Made by a program: the position numbers and the translations under genes. Positions 11,388 to 23,000 of a stretch of DNA of 64,000 nt are shown here, one piece after another. The stretch spans positions 2,155,329 through 2,219,328 of the forward strand of contig NW_004624855.1 in assembly GCF_000247695.1 (NCBI RefSeq), read 5' to 3'. Numbering within the stretch: position 1 is the stretch's first letter; every line of letters begins with the position of its first letter. The notes under the pieces are model-generated. The model saw only the letters and a program-made list of their open reading frames with translations. It searched no databases and was not told the DNA's origin. Source of the stretch: Heterocephalus glaber (taxonomy: Eukaryota; Chordata; Mammalia; Rodentia; Bathyergidae).

Positions 11388-13771
11388 TCCTAGGAAATTC
11401 AAGAAAGTCATCACTGGCATTTCAGAATGCTTGTTCTATCTGTGCCCTTGCAGATGATGGGAAAGAGATACTGGTGAGACAGTGCAGGGAAGCTCACATA
11501 TTTAAAGAACATAACAAAAGAAGGCCACAGTACTGCAGAACATTCTGCCTGTGAGAGGGCAGCAGAGGAGCCAAGTGCTCTGAGAGTGCCTTCATGTGCA
11601 CCTGTGGCCAAAACCCCAACACTGGGCGAGCGCCAGCAGATGAAGCATGCTACAGGAGCTGGAGCGGCTCCTCTTCTGTTTGCTTTGCCTATCAAAGAAA
11701 GAAGACCACAAATAGGAAGGAGCAGGATACAAGCAGTTCAGGTCAGGGAATAGTGAATATCTATCTCTTAGCCTATACCAGCTATACCCAGGGTTCAGAA
11801 GACTAAAGAAGGAAGGACGGTGTGGAGACAGTGTATAGAGGGAAGAGGAATGAACTTTAAAGACAGCTGTGCAGCAGCATTCTGGGAGATATTAAATGGA
11901 TGACTTTTGAGTACATAAAAGAAAACAGTGATGGCTAGGACATAGCCAAGATGCCTTAGAATGAACAGTCTTAGACTAACCAAGTGCACCTTCTCAGATT
12001 CATCACTGGGCTAGTGAATCAGCAAGGTGTCTGGTAGAACCATGCCAGTCGTCATATTCTTCAGAGTGTGTGGGTTGGGTGGATGGTAGCCTTTTAACCT
12101 ACAATGGTATGTCAGTTTACAAATCCAATTTGTTTTACAATTTTGGAGAAGATGGCTGTGTTTGTGTTTGTGTGAAGATGGCAATGGTCGTGCTTTTGTC
12201 AGTTGATGCAGTTTGCCAACAGAAGCAAAATTTTGCTTTACAGTTTTGTTTCAGAACCAAATTGTTTGCAAAGAGATGCACTGGTGAACCAACGTATTAC
12301 TGTAGAGGTGATAAATGGAAGGTAATGTCAACCTGTCATGTAGAGTAGCAATATTTTCATATTTTTATTGATAGGGTGAACAGAGACAAAATTAACAAAG
12401 TATATGGTAAATGCCTCTAGAAGGGCCAGGTCAAATTCCTATAAAATTCTAATTTGGACAAATGCAGATCTCTCCTGTACCTTACTTGGCTGTCTTTAGG
12501 GAAAGTGGGAATGCCCTGCAACCTCTCACCTCCCTTGCCTCTTGACCATTCTATCCCTCTGCTGTCAGTTCTCCATGTCTTCAGCTCCATCATCTTCCAC
12601 ACTCTCTCTTCCCTCTGCCCTTTCTCACTGTATGTGTATCATTCTGTCCACTATCTCAGAAAGGGTCCCCTTTAATGACCCCACACAAAACCAAGGTAGG
12701 GTGCGTGTGTGTGTGTCACGGTCTGCCTCCCTGAGTACGGATACACACACTACAGAGGCAGGGCCATGTTCTGCATCACGCCATTGCAGTGCTATGACAC
12801 GGGACATACTGCCCTGCTGTGGCAAGTCCCTGCAGTCACAGCTGGCCTGACAGTCTCTCCAAGGGTACTGACAGACTGAGGGAGATCTACAGAAAAAACT
12901 TGGGAGGCAGAGATTAAAGAGCTGGAGTGAAAGGAAACGTGCAGGAAGAGGTGCAGTGCAAGTCAGCAATACAATGAGGCTCATTTTAGCTCATAATAAA
13001 AGATATTTCTCAGCAGTTACAATGATTCTCAAGTGGAAAAGGGCTATTGAGGAAGATGACAACTAAAGAAAGTTTGTTTTTTTTTAAATGGTACATTCCT
13101 GGAGTGCATAACAGGACTTCCTCAGATGGAAGGTCTGAGCCTTCTGTGCGGTCATAGGAAGGCCACAGGAAGGGATGAAGCAACAAACATTTCAAGCAGC
13201 ATGTGTCAAAAATTCTCATTGCAATGCTAAAAAACTGATGTGGAAGGCAGTGACTTCAGGTAATCACAATGTGGAGAGAGGTTTTACATAATGTCAGTAA
13301 CTGATTCATTTTGGAAAACAAGCCTTTCCTTAGTAGGAAAAGAAGAGCAGGCTTCAAAACATGGGTGCACAATCCATATGTAGAAACACATTCCCTAACA
13401 GCAAGCCTGTATCCTTCCCGTGTTTTGGACTTTTGCATAAGGCCTTTAAAATCTAAACAGAGTCTGTAAATACAAAGGAATTTCCATGGACCTTAATGCT
13501 ATTGCATCCCCATCTTTGAAAGTCCTGCTCTAGAGCTGCCCTCTACAGCCTGTACAAGCCCATGAGGAGGAAATAGTCTTGATTGCTAGCAGCTGCCACA
13601 TCTGTTAGGAGTATAGCTCTACTTCTTACTGCAGTATATAATATGTATGAATAAGACAGCATTTCACATACAGCCTCCAGAGGGGACTGTTTTGGAATGA
13701 TAATACTCTTACATAAGCTCTTCTAAATTAGAAAGAAAATATTTATCTTAATTTTGTTGAATTCTTTAGAG
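11388..13771. other. Intergenic sequence
   Basis: Contains the possible Tigger-like element at 12101-12313. Otherwise I see no recognisable gene or repeat. The longer open frames have no exon borders or family resemblance. Confidence 0.5.
12101..12313. mobile_element. Possible Tigger/mariner-type MITE, older copy
   Basis: The left end 'caatggtatgtcagtttac' and the reverse complement of the right end, 'cagtaatacgttggttcac', look like diverged inverted repeats. They resemble the ends of the element at 16026-16216 ('caatggtacctcggtttac'). The interior has no coding capacity. Family name uncertain. Confidence 0.4.
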
Positions 13772-13851
13772 CAGTAGGGGTGAACCTATGGCACGCAGGC
13801 TGCCACAGGCTGTTTGCATCATTGAAAGCTCTAAAAGGTTCCCCATCACTG
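13772..13851 (-). mobile_element. ~80-bp hAT-type MITE, copy C
   Basis: Opposite orientation to copies A and B: 'cagtaggggtgaacctatg' to 'ccccatcactg' with core 'catcattgaaagctctaaaa'. Flanks 'ctttagag' and 'ctctagag' form an 8-bp duplication with one mismatch. Confidence 0.75.
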
Positions 13852-13852
13852 C

Positions 13853-14085
13853 TCTAGAGCAACAGTTGGCAAACCATGGCCTGTGGGTCAAATCTGGCTT
13901 GCTGCTTGCTCCGTCCTGAACCACAGCCACACGCACTCATCTCATTCACGCACTGTTGATGGCGGCAGCTGCTCTCTTGCTGTAACACCAGAGCTAAGTA
14001 GTTGCAGCCAAGATTGGACGGTCCACAAACCAGAAGTATGTACCCTCTGGCCATTCACAGAAAATGTTTACCATCCACACTCTGA
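13853..14085. mobile_element. Ancient hAT-type element fragment
   Basis: The words 'cagttggcaaaccatggcc', 'ccacagccacacgcactcat' and 'tggccattcacagaaaatg' match the widespread mammalian hAT-type element with ends like 'ggcaaactatggcccgcggg' and interior 'cacagccacgcccattc'. A second fragment of the same family lies at 21805-22015. Subfamily not determined. Confidence 0.6.
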
Positions 14086-14230
14086 AGAATATAATACCAG
14101 CAAACTGAGGCTGCTATGTTAGGTGAAAACAAAAATCTACCTCTTTTATATTACATTTTTTTCGTTATTGAGAAGTCATCTTTAGAATGTGTTTGAGATA
14201 TGGACTCTATTGTAAACTATTAAAACAAAA

Positions 14231-14418
14231 TAGTTGGTGGTACATGCCTCTAAACCCAGCACTCTGGGAGGCTGAGGCAGAAGGATGAAAAGTTCAATTT
14301 CAGCCTGGGCAACTTAAGAGTCTTAGTAAGTCTATCTAAAAAAAAATTCAGAAAAGGGCTAGACATGTAGCTCAGTACAAAGGCTCTTCCAATTCCTAAT
14401 AATTCCCATCCCCCAAAA
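14231..14418 (+). repeat. B1-ID fusion SINE (B1-dID type)
   Basis: A B1-like part ('ggtacatgcctctaaaccc', 'gaggctgaggcagaaggat') and an A-rich linker are followed by an ID-like part ('gggctagacatgtagctcag'). This dimeric design is typical of non-murine rodents. Confidence 0.75.
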
Positions 14419-15342
14419 CCCTGAGAAATTATTTTTATCTACTAGCATTTTGCCTTCACTATCTCTAAAAACATTCAATGAATTAAACCCAAAGCATACA
14501 CAAGGAGAGAAACAATAAAGACCAGTATGGAAAAGAAGTACAAATGCAAACCAGAAAAACAACAGAAAATATTAATGAAATCAGAGTTTGATTCTTTGAA
14601 AAACTCAACAAAATCGATAAGCCTTTATTTAACCAAGAAAGAGAGAAAACAAAATTACTAAAGAACTCAAGCAGACATTACTACCAGCCCTGGAGAAATT
14701 AAAAGACTTACTGGGGATACTATGAGCAACTGTCAACAAATCAGACAACTTGGCTAAAATAGACAAGTTTCTAGAAAGACTTAAATTACTGACACTGATA
14801 AATGGAGAAATAAGAAAATTTAATAGATCTACAAGTACAGAGACTGAATTAGTAACTTAAAATCTTCCCACAATGAGAAACCCAGGCCCAACTGCTTTCA
14901 TTAGCAAAGTCTACCAAACACTTAAAGAAGCCTGGTGAATAATACTAATCTTTCACCATTTCTTAGAAAACAGAGGAAGAAAACTTCCCAACTTACTATA
15001 GGAATACAGTATCACCCTGATATCAAAGCCAACTATATCACAAGAACTGAAAACTACAGAACAATATTCCTCATGTAATACAGAAGCAAAGACCTCAACA
15101 AAATGTCACAAATGAACACAGCAGCATATAAAAATATGCACAATGATCAAGGATTTATCCTAGACAGCAATAGTTTAATATCCTAAAGTCAATGCAATAT
15201 CCCATATTAAACATAATAAAAGACAAAAACATATGATCATCCCACTATATGAAGAAACAGTGTTTGACAAAATCTAATACATAACCATGATAAAACTCTC
15301 AAGTCAGGAATAGAAGGATAGTCCTCAAATGAGAAAGTCCAC

Positions 15343-15714
15343 TGTATGGCTTGGATCTGGAATGATCACCAAAAGGCTCAGAGATGGGCTTTTGGAAGGT
15401 GATTGTATCTTGAGGGTGCCATACTTATCAGTGGATTCATCCATTAATGAGTTCAGTAGTTGAATGTGCTGTTAGGAGGTGGGGTATGACTGGAGGTATG
15501 ACTGGGGTATATCTTCCCCCTTTGCTCCTCCCTTCTTTCTCTGCTTCCTTATGTGAGTATGTTTCCTCTGTTAGACACTTTCACCATGCCCTTCCTTTCT
15601 TGGAGCCTGATGACTATGGAGTGAATGCTTTAAAAACTGAGCCTAAATAAACCTCTCCTCCTTTTAAGTTGTGAGTATCGGGTACTTTGTCCAAGCAATG
15701 AGAGTGACACGACA
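15343..15714 (+). repeat. MaLR-type solo LTR-like insertion
   Basis: About 370 bp beginning 'tgtatggcttggatctgga' and ending 'gagtgacacgaca', with 'cctaaataaacctctcctcc' (AATAAA signal) near the end. L1 sequence resumes on both sides. The layout recalls mammalian apparent LTR retrotransposon LTRs. I see no clear target duplication, so the borders are approximate. Confidence 0.5.
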
Positions 15715-16025
15715 GGCATTAATAAAAAACCTATACTAGCACTTAATGGTGAGAGACTGAAGATTTCATTCTAAGATCAAAAGTACGATACTTTGTATTT
15801 TCACCACTGCAATTCAACAGTGTACTAGACCGTCGAACTAGTGTGACTAGACAAAAAGCGAGAGACATCTTTAAAAGGGAGAAGCAAAGCTTCCTCATAG
15901 ACAACATAATTTCATATGTAGAAAATGCTTATGGGCCTATAAAACAATTATTACAACGATTGAGTTCAGCAAGGCCACAGGTTGAAAAATAAATAACACA
16001 AAAATCAGTTGTATGCACATATACA

Positions 16026-16216
16026 ATGGTACCTCGGTTTACAAACTTAATTCTTTCCACGACTGTGGTTGCAAACCAAATAGGACAAGAACTGAATCAA
16101 ATTCAATGGTTACATTCAATGTTGACCTTGAGGGGACATGTGATTTGGTTCACATCCAATTCAGTTTGCAACCAGATTATAGAAAGAATTAAGTTCATGA
16201 ATCGAGGTAGCACTCC
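16026..16216. mobile_element. Tigger/mariner-like MITE (~190 bp)
   Basis: The left end is 'caatggtacctcggtttac'. The reverse complement of the right end is 'agtgctacctcgattcatg'. Inner sequences also pair (for example 'aaacttaattctttc' with 'gaaagaattaagttcatg'), so the element is strongly palindromic. L1 ORF2 sequence continues on both sides. Confidence 0.6.
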
Positions 16217-16915
16217 ACTAGCAATGAAATCGCTATATGAAATTAAGAAATATTTTCATTCACAATTACATGAAAAAGAATACAATACTCAGAAATAAAT
16301 TTAAGTTCATGAGTTGAACACTGAAAATTACAAAGCACTGCTGAAGAAATCAAATACCTGAATAAATGGAGAGCTATCCTGTGTTCATGGATTGGAAAAC
16401 TTAAATTAAGATAACAATATTCACAAAGGTGTTCCACAGATTGAATCCAATCCCTATCAAGATACCAGCTGATTTTCTACTTCTGTACAAAAAGCGAAGC
16501 TAATGCTAAATTCATACGGAAATGCAAATATCCCAGAAGAGTCAAAACAATCCTGAAAAAGAAAAACAAGGTTGAAGGACTCACATTTCCCATTTTAAAA
16601 ACTTACTACAAAGCCACAGTAATCGAGACTGTACGGCACTGTACATAACAAACATACTGATTGATGGAAAAGAATTGAGGGTCCAGAACCAAGCCTTTAC
16701 ATTTATGATCAACTGGTTTTCAACAGGGACCCCAGAATAACTTACTGGAGAAAGAACTGTCCTCAGATGCTGGTCACACAAATATCCATATGCAAAGAGT
16801 GTATTTGAACTTCAATCTTGTAAATTAAAAAACAGGCCTAATTTAAGAGCTAAAACAGTAAAACTCACAAAAAAATAGGCACACATCTTTGTGACCTTGG
16901 GTTGGACAGTGATTT

Positions 16916-17430
16916 CTTTTTTTTTTTACTTTTTAAAATTTAAAAATAATATACAAGAATATAGTGTGCAAAATTGAGGGGCAACATCATGAAGAAGCGT
17001 AATGAACTGAAATCAATTTTACAGCTATGATTCCTAACCACACACCACTTGGTAAATAACATGAGAAGCCATGACTGTAGCTCAGAGCAAAAGTAGCTGT
17101 ATTGCCAATGTATTTGCTCTAATTTTAAACGGAGGAAAAGTAAAGTGCAAGTGTTGCACTGCAATAAGTGCAAAGACTGGCCCCACCATAAAGATATGAT
17201 GACAAAATATACTTAAGTTATGTGGCTGAGGAGATACAGGACACAAGTTAAAAAATACAAGGGTGTTGACTGTTAATAGCACCATTGCAATGACTATATC
17301 CCAATGCTATTAACTAACTTTCCCTCTGCCGGGCTGGTCTCCATTGGAAATAATGGATTCGTGCTGCCACCTGATGCAAAAACTCAGCATGCCCGCAGGA
17401 ACTGCAGCAGGTGACAGCGATGCCATCCAC
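16916..17430 (-). repeat. Retroposed sequence of unknown origin (~515 bp)
   Basis: On the - strand this reads from about 17430 down to an A-rich tail at 16916-16928. Flanks 'ggacagtgatttctt' and 'gggcaatgatttctt' are a 15-bp target duplication with two mismatches, and L1 continues on both sides. It is therefore an L1-mobilised copy of some transcript. I do not recognise the source. No long frame survives. It could be a processed pseudogene made only of 3' UTR, or a SINE-like RNA. Confidence 0.6.
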
Positions 17431-17514
17431 CTGGGCAATGATTTCTTAACTGTGATATTAAGCACAAGCAATAAAGAAAAGGTTTATGAATCAGAGGTTT
17501 AAAAAGCTGAAAAC

Positions 17515-17690
17515 TGCCAAGTGTGGTGATACACTCCTGAAATCCCAGCACTCTGGGAGGCTAAGACAGGACAATTACAAATTCAAGCCTAGCCTGTGAA
17601 ACTTAGTAAGATTCTGTCTCAAAATAAAAAATAAGGGCTGAGGATATAGCTCACTGCAAAGGCCTAGGGCTCAATCACCATTACTCCAAA
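17515..17690 (+). repeat. B1-ID fusion SINE (B1-dID type)
   Basis: B1-like part ('ggtgatacactcctgaaat', 'gaggctaagacaggac', 'ctgtctcaaaat'), then ID-like part ('gggctgaggatatagctcac'). Inserted in the L1. Confidence 0.75.
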
Positions 17691-18282
17691 AATAGACAAT
17701 CATTCATGCTTCAAAAGACATCATTAAGAAAAGGAAAAGACAAGCCACAGACTGGAAAAGAAAAATCTGTAAATCACATATCAGGTAAAGTACTTTGATC
17801 TCAAATGTATAAAAAATCTCTTACAACTCAATAAGAAGACAAGTAACTCAATTTTAATATGGGCAAAAGACTGAAAAGGCATTTCACCAAAGAAGACAAG
17901 GACATGTTCACCATCATTAGGGAAATGCAGATCAAAATCACAAGGTCGTACCACTTTGCATTCACTAGAATGGCTATTATCAAAGAGAAAGTCCATGGCA
18001 AGTGTTGACAAGCTAATGAAAAACTTGTAACCTTCATATGCTGCTGGTATGGCCACTATGGAAAACAGTTTGAAAGTTTCTGAAAATGTTGAACATGGAG
18101 TTACCATGGGACTCAGTAATTCTACTACCAAGAGAAATGAAAACAAGTCCATACAAAAACTTGTACAGGAACATCCAGAGTGTCATTCATAATAATCCAA
18201 AAACAGAAGCAATCCAAATGCCTATCAATCAGAAATGGATAAAGTGTGGTGGGACATTCATACAATGGAATAGTATTCAGCA

Positions 18283-18366
18283 GGGGCTGGGGATGTAGCT
18301 CAGCAGCACCACACCTGCCTGACAAGTGCAAGGTCCTGAGTTCGATTCCCGGTACCAGGGAAAAAA
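18283..18366 (+). repeat. ID-type SINE inside the L1
   Basis: Runs from 'ggggctggggatgtagctca' to 'gattcccggtacc' and a short A-tail. Flanks 'gaatagtattcagca' and 'gactagtactcagca' form a duplication with two mismatches. Confidence 0.9.
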
Positions 18367-18664
18367 GAATGATGGACTAGTACTCAGCAATAAAAAAGAA
18401 TGAAGTACCGATACTCATACAATATCATTAAACTTCAGAAATACACTAAGAGAAGACAGACAAAAAGATTATATATTTCAAGATTCTAATGATATGAAAT
18501 GTCCAGGATAGGCAAGTCTATAGAGGCAGGAAATAGGTGAGTGGTTACTTAAGGATGGTGGTAAGAAGGGGAGTGACTGCAAATAGACATGTAGTTTCTT
18601 TTGGAGTTGATGGAAATGGTCCAAAATTAGATTATAATGATGGTTGTACAACTACAAAACTATG

Positions 18665-18812
18665 TTTTTATTTGTTTGTTTGAGACAGTGTCTTGCTGTT
18701 TAGTCCAGGCTGGTCTTGAACTATGTAGCCCAAGCTCCCCTTGAACTCATGGTGATCCTCCTGCGTCAGCCTCCAGAGTGTTGAAATTACAGATGCGCAC
18801 CACCATGCCTGG
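18665..18812 (-). repeat. B1-like SINE
   Basis: Reverse orientation: T-rich start, 'gagacagtgtcttgctgt', 'caggctggtcttgaact', and the 'accaccatgcctgg' end. It carries the duplicated inner block 'tgtagcccaagctcccct', seen also at 46172-46316. Confidence 0.85.
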
Positions 18813-19549
18813 TTCAAAACTATGAATTTTACTGCTGAAGTATTATGTGAATAACTCAAAGGGCTGTATTACATAAAGACATTTCAAATCTAAAAAATAT
18901 TCTAAGTGACTGTTTAAATTCTGTGATGTCAACATTCTCTGGATGTTGGAGATCAATTATCCTGGAGGGAGGTGATTGCAGAACCTGCTTAAGAAAGGAC
19001 TCACCCAGGGGGAGCTGCTATGTGTAAGGAGTAAGTCAATGATCTTCTAAAAAGATTTAAGGAAGCTTCAAAGTCAATCTTAAAAAAAATTTAATAGCAA
19101 AAAGAAATAAAGAACACCATCAATGACATATAATTTGGCTATTTTAGAACACTGCTGAAATTAGTTTACATTCTGAAAAAAGATGATTTCTTATCAAGAG
19201 CTCATTCAGCAGTATTTACACTGACCTAGCACCTATATATTTTGGTTTAAAAATAAACTGAGCCCCAACATGTGATAACAAGGCTTGAGCTTTTGTTGAT
19301 TCTAAATGTGCTGGATAATATAAAAGAAGGGCTATCTTATACCATTAGTGTTGCTTCATTTATATCTGCTACTGGTCAGCAAGGACACCCTAGCTAGATC
19401 CTCGGTGAGCCCTCGGCCTAGCGCCCTGCTGAGTATATCTGGCTGTGCTCCTTTGTGAGGAAGTAGGTAAAAAGGACTAAGCTCTAAAAAGCTCTAACAT
19501 CCTAGACTGTTGACTCTTGAGTTGTTAACCATTAAAAGACAATATAACT
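18813..19549. other. Intergenic stretch between the two gene ends
   Basis: AT-rich sequence downstream of the probable MAP3K4 poly(A) site. Nothing recognisable. Confidence 0.5.
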
Positions 19550-20060
19550 TAGCTTTCCTAAAATAAACCATTTATTGAAAAAAGAACCTTTTTCTTAAAT
19601 TTCATTAGTCAGCCTTTTGCATAACAAACCTGCAGCTTGCCAATAAAAACGACAGGGTTTCACAGTCAGTGCACTCAACAACAGGAGATTAAAAACAAGG
19701 TCCAGGACGCCTGATAACACTACAACTTCTTTTGAACCCAAAAGGTCAAAAATACTACACTGATGTCACGGTTCTCGTTGCACAAGAAATGGAGGAGACA
19801 GAGGCAATGGTCCGTGTACAGTAGTAATGGCACTTAACATGCAGCTTCTTTAACCTCGTGGACACCATCACTCAAGAGGGCTGTGCCACGTCAGACAACA
19901 GGAGCAGCAGGAGAAGGGACGCTTGTCACCTGTGCAGTCTTCAGTCTTGGAAGGTTAAGGCTGCACTGCTTCTCAGCAGTCTTTCTGTAAATATTACATA
20001 CAGTAGTGATTGAGAGAGTTCTCTGCATCCACACACTACTAAGCCACAGACTGGTGAGCA
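19550..20060 (-). other. MAP3K4: MAP3K4 3' UTR (probable extent)
   Basis: Untranslated part of the last exon after the stop at 20061-20063. The - strand AATAAA at 19571-19576 would place cleavage near 19550, giving a 3' UTR of about 500 bases. I inferred the end from the signal alone. Confidence 0.6.
19571..19576 (-). terminator. Candidate MAP3K4 poly(A) signal
   Basis: The + strand reads 'tttatt', which is AATAAA on the - strand, about 490 bases after the MAP3K4 stop. It is the first such word I noticed in the correct orientation. Confidence 0.55.
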
Positions 20061-20081
20061 TCACTCTTCATCTGTGCAGAC
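20061..20081 (-). CDS. MAP3K4: MAP3K4 last coding exon (27)
   Basis: The acceptor 'tttcctcacag' is followed by seven codons, VCTDEE and TGA. The tail is identical to the end known for MAP3K4. The preceding exon ends in phase 0 at FVK, so the join is exact. The exon is short but its sequence and phase leave little doubt. Confidence 0.93.
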   Translation of the reverse strand, partial: VCTDEE

Positions 20082-23000
20082 CTGTGAGGAAACAGGAGAC
20101 AGCTGAGTCCTTCAGGTGTGGATATATGTGTATGCATCTGACAGGGGAGGCTCGGGAAATGAAACGCAAGGCTGGGAGTATAGCTCAGTGGTAGAGTATT
20201 TGCCTGGCATGTGTGAGGCCTTGGGTTCCACTCCCCCCACTAGGAAGAAAGGAAAAGAAGGAGGGAAGGAAACATGCAGGTCAGTGCTGCCTGAGTACCT
20301 GCTCTCAGGGTAAACTTAAGGACTACTGAAAATTTTTGAAATATATATGTGTAATCTCAAGACAATATATATTGTATGTATTTTATACCTACTAGTTCTT
20401 TAATTACATATCTCTAATACCTCTACAGCTAATCCAGATGCTTGCTCCTTCTCCCCTCTTACCAAGACCAATGTCACCACTCCCCCTCCTCTCCTGTGCC
20501 GGGAGCGCCTGTGCAGGGGCCTGTAGAGGCAACACTTCTGTCTTCCAAATCTGTAGCCTCGCCCAACTTCCTGGAGTACTAGCTGGAAACACCCACATGC
20601 CTAACTGAAATCCTCAAGGAGATGTTCCAAACATATCTCACCTCACACATAACCCAAAAGAAACTCAACTCCTTGGCCTACCCTTCAACCAGCTGGCCTC
20701 TTACCCTAGAGTGGAGAACAGAATCTCTGCAGCCCATAGGTCCTCCCCAGACTCACCCCTCATATCCAACCAGTTCCTCAGGCAAGGGCATTCTAACTCC
20801 TAAATGTAGCTGATAACTCATGTTGATGCTCCATTCTCAGTCCTCCAGTGTATCAGCAGCTACCTAACTAGTTTCTATACAGTGATCTTTCTAAAACACA
20901 ACTTAACCATGTTATGTTTACAATTAAACTGAAATTCCTTTTCATTGTTCCTGCTTACTTTTCCAGCTGTACCTTTTGGCACTCTGCACATCCTGTGCCC
21001 CATCAGGATCTCACCTATACACACCCCTCAAATCTTCTACCTCCAGGACCGTGTCTTTCTATACCTCTTCACTTTGTCTGCCACATCCCTACCCCCATCC
21101 CTGACTGGCAAAACCCTCTCTTACAGGATAGGTACCTCATTGCAGAGCAAATACCTGAGACTACTTGATAGCATTAAATCCTTCTTTTCAGCAACCATAA
21201 GGTATGGCATACATACCACGATCAGAGCTCCTACCACAGTGACTGGTCATTACTAATCTCCAGACTACATGCTTCCAAGAGTGGAAACTATTCTTCAGTC
21301 AGTCCCACTCAAAATTCCATTTAACGGTCTCAAGTGTACTTTCAATGTAATACCAAAATAGATGACCAGAAGGGCCTCAATGAACATTTTCCAAATTAAA
21401 AACACATACAAAAATGCCTGGCATAAGAAGACATTTAGTTCCTTTCCATTTTAGACATAGGTATTTTATATTTAAGTTTCCAAATGTTCTTAAGTGCCAG
21501 TACAAAACTGAACTCAAATAAATTTAAACATGAGGATGACTTTAGCAATCTGCCAAACCTTGACAAAAGAATGGTCGAGGAGCTGGCTGGCTGTCCATCT
21601 CATCTTTGGGTCACTTTCCAGGCAGTGAGAGAGGAAGTCCTTTCCTTCGGGGCTTAATCTTTCAGGGATTGGTGGCTTATGTCCCATTCCCACTTTATAC
21701 ATAATCTGAAAGTTGTGTTCATACTCATGCCAAGGCCTCTACAAAGATAGACAAAATAAACATAAAAAATACCTAATTGCTTTTTAGGGATCTTGAAATT
21801 AATGACCATCAGGGGTCAGCAAACCTTTACTTTAGAAATACAGAGTGAATACTTCAGGCTTATAGGCCACATGGTTTTTATCACAACTACTTAGCTCTCT
21901 CCCTGGAGCATGAAAGCAGCTAAAGACAATACACACATGAACAGGTGCAGCTGTGTTTCAATAAAACTTTGTTTACAAACCGGTAGTTAGCATAGTTCAC
22001 CTAGTCCAGAATTATCTACCGGCAATCTTCACCCAACTAAAAGATGCAATATATATAATGATATAAAAATGTCACTAAAACATAAGACTCAGCAACTCTT
22101 GCAGGGATATGTAATATGGTACCTTGGTGAATAATGAAAATTCCTTTATTGCAAAGATTATTATAATCATAGGAAAAATTCATAGGGAAATAACTAAGTT
22201 TGTACAGCATTCTAATTTGTTACTATTGCTTAGTTATCCTCATGAATGTGAATCCTTGCTTCTGCACAGCTTGATTAAAATAATATAGATATCATGGCCA
22301 TTTTCCTACCTTAATGCTAACAGAAGTAACACAGCTAGTATTTGCAAAGCACTTATTATATGTGTTCTTTTTCAGTAGCTGGAAGGTACAGCTGAATAAA
22401 TGATTTCCTAGTAACACTTAAAAGACATTTTTTTTCCTGTATAAATGATGTTACATAGATATATTGTATAAATGTGTATCTTTATACATTTGTACAATTA
22501 CCCATCAGTATCTTCAGAAGAAGAGAGATTTTTAGAAGTAAAAATTTCTTGGTTTAAGGGCTACGCACATTTAATTTTTTTTAGTACATGTTTGCAGTAC
22601 ATGATGCCTACATTCTATGTGTGGACAGATGCTGAACAATGCAGAGCAATTCTACCACTTTGAATTTTTGTTCATAATACATGTCTCTTTCCTTACATCC
22701 TCTGAAAGTATTACAAAATCTTTAAAAAGGTCACTTGTATGCTAAATAAAAACTAAAATTTCACTTTTACTACTAGTGAGACTGATCATTTCTTTTTTTT
22801 TTATATTAACAGGCTTAATTAAAAAAAAAAAACTAAACTAGAAAGCATGGAGTTTCACATAACCACCCTTCCATTCACCTTCCCCAGTTGCCCCTATTAT
22901 CCACATTTTGCAATGTATTGCCAATGTCAATACACTACTGCTAATCAAAGTCCATAGTTTACATTAGGAGTCACTGTGTTGCACAGTCTATAGGTTTGGA

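Larger units (their letters stand above)
14470..18660 (+). mobile_element. Old L1 LINE carrying five later insertions
   Basis: Pieces of L1 ORF2 follow one another in + orientation: 14470-15342, 15715-16025, 16217-16915, 17430-17515 and 17690-18282, then the 3' end at 18367-18660. Recognisable stretches include the DNA equivalents of the reverse transcriptase region ('aaaacatatgatcatccc'), the 'gaactgaaaactacagaac' region and the C-terminal 'ttcatacaatggaatagtattcag'. Frames are broken everywhere, so it is inactive. The five interruptions are listed separately. Confidence 0.85.

Noticed and set aside
17781..18152. 123-codon open frame on the - strand
   Set aside because: Antisense of L1 ORF2.
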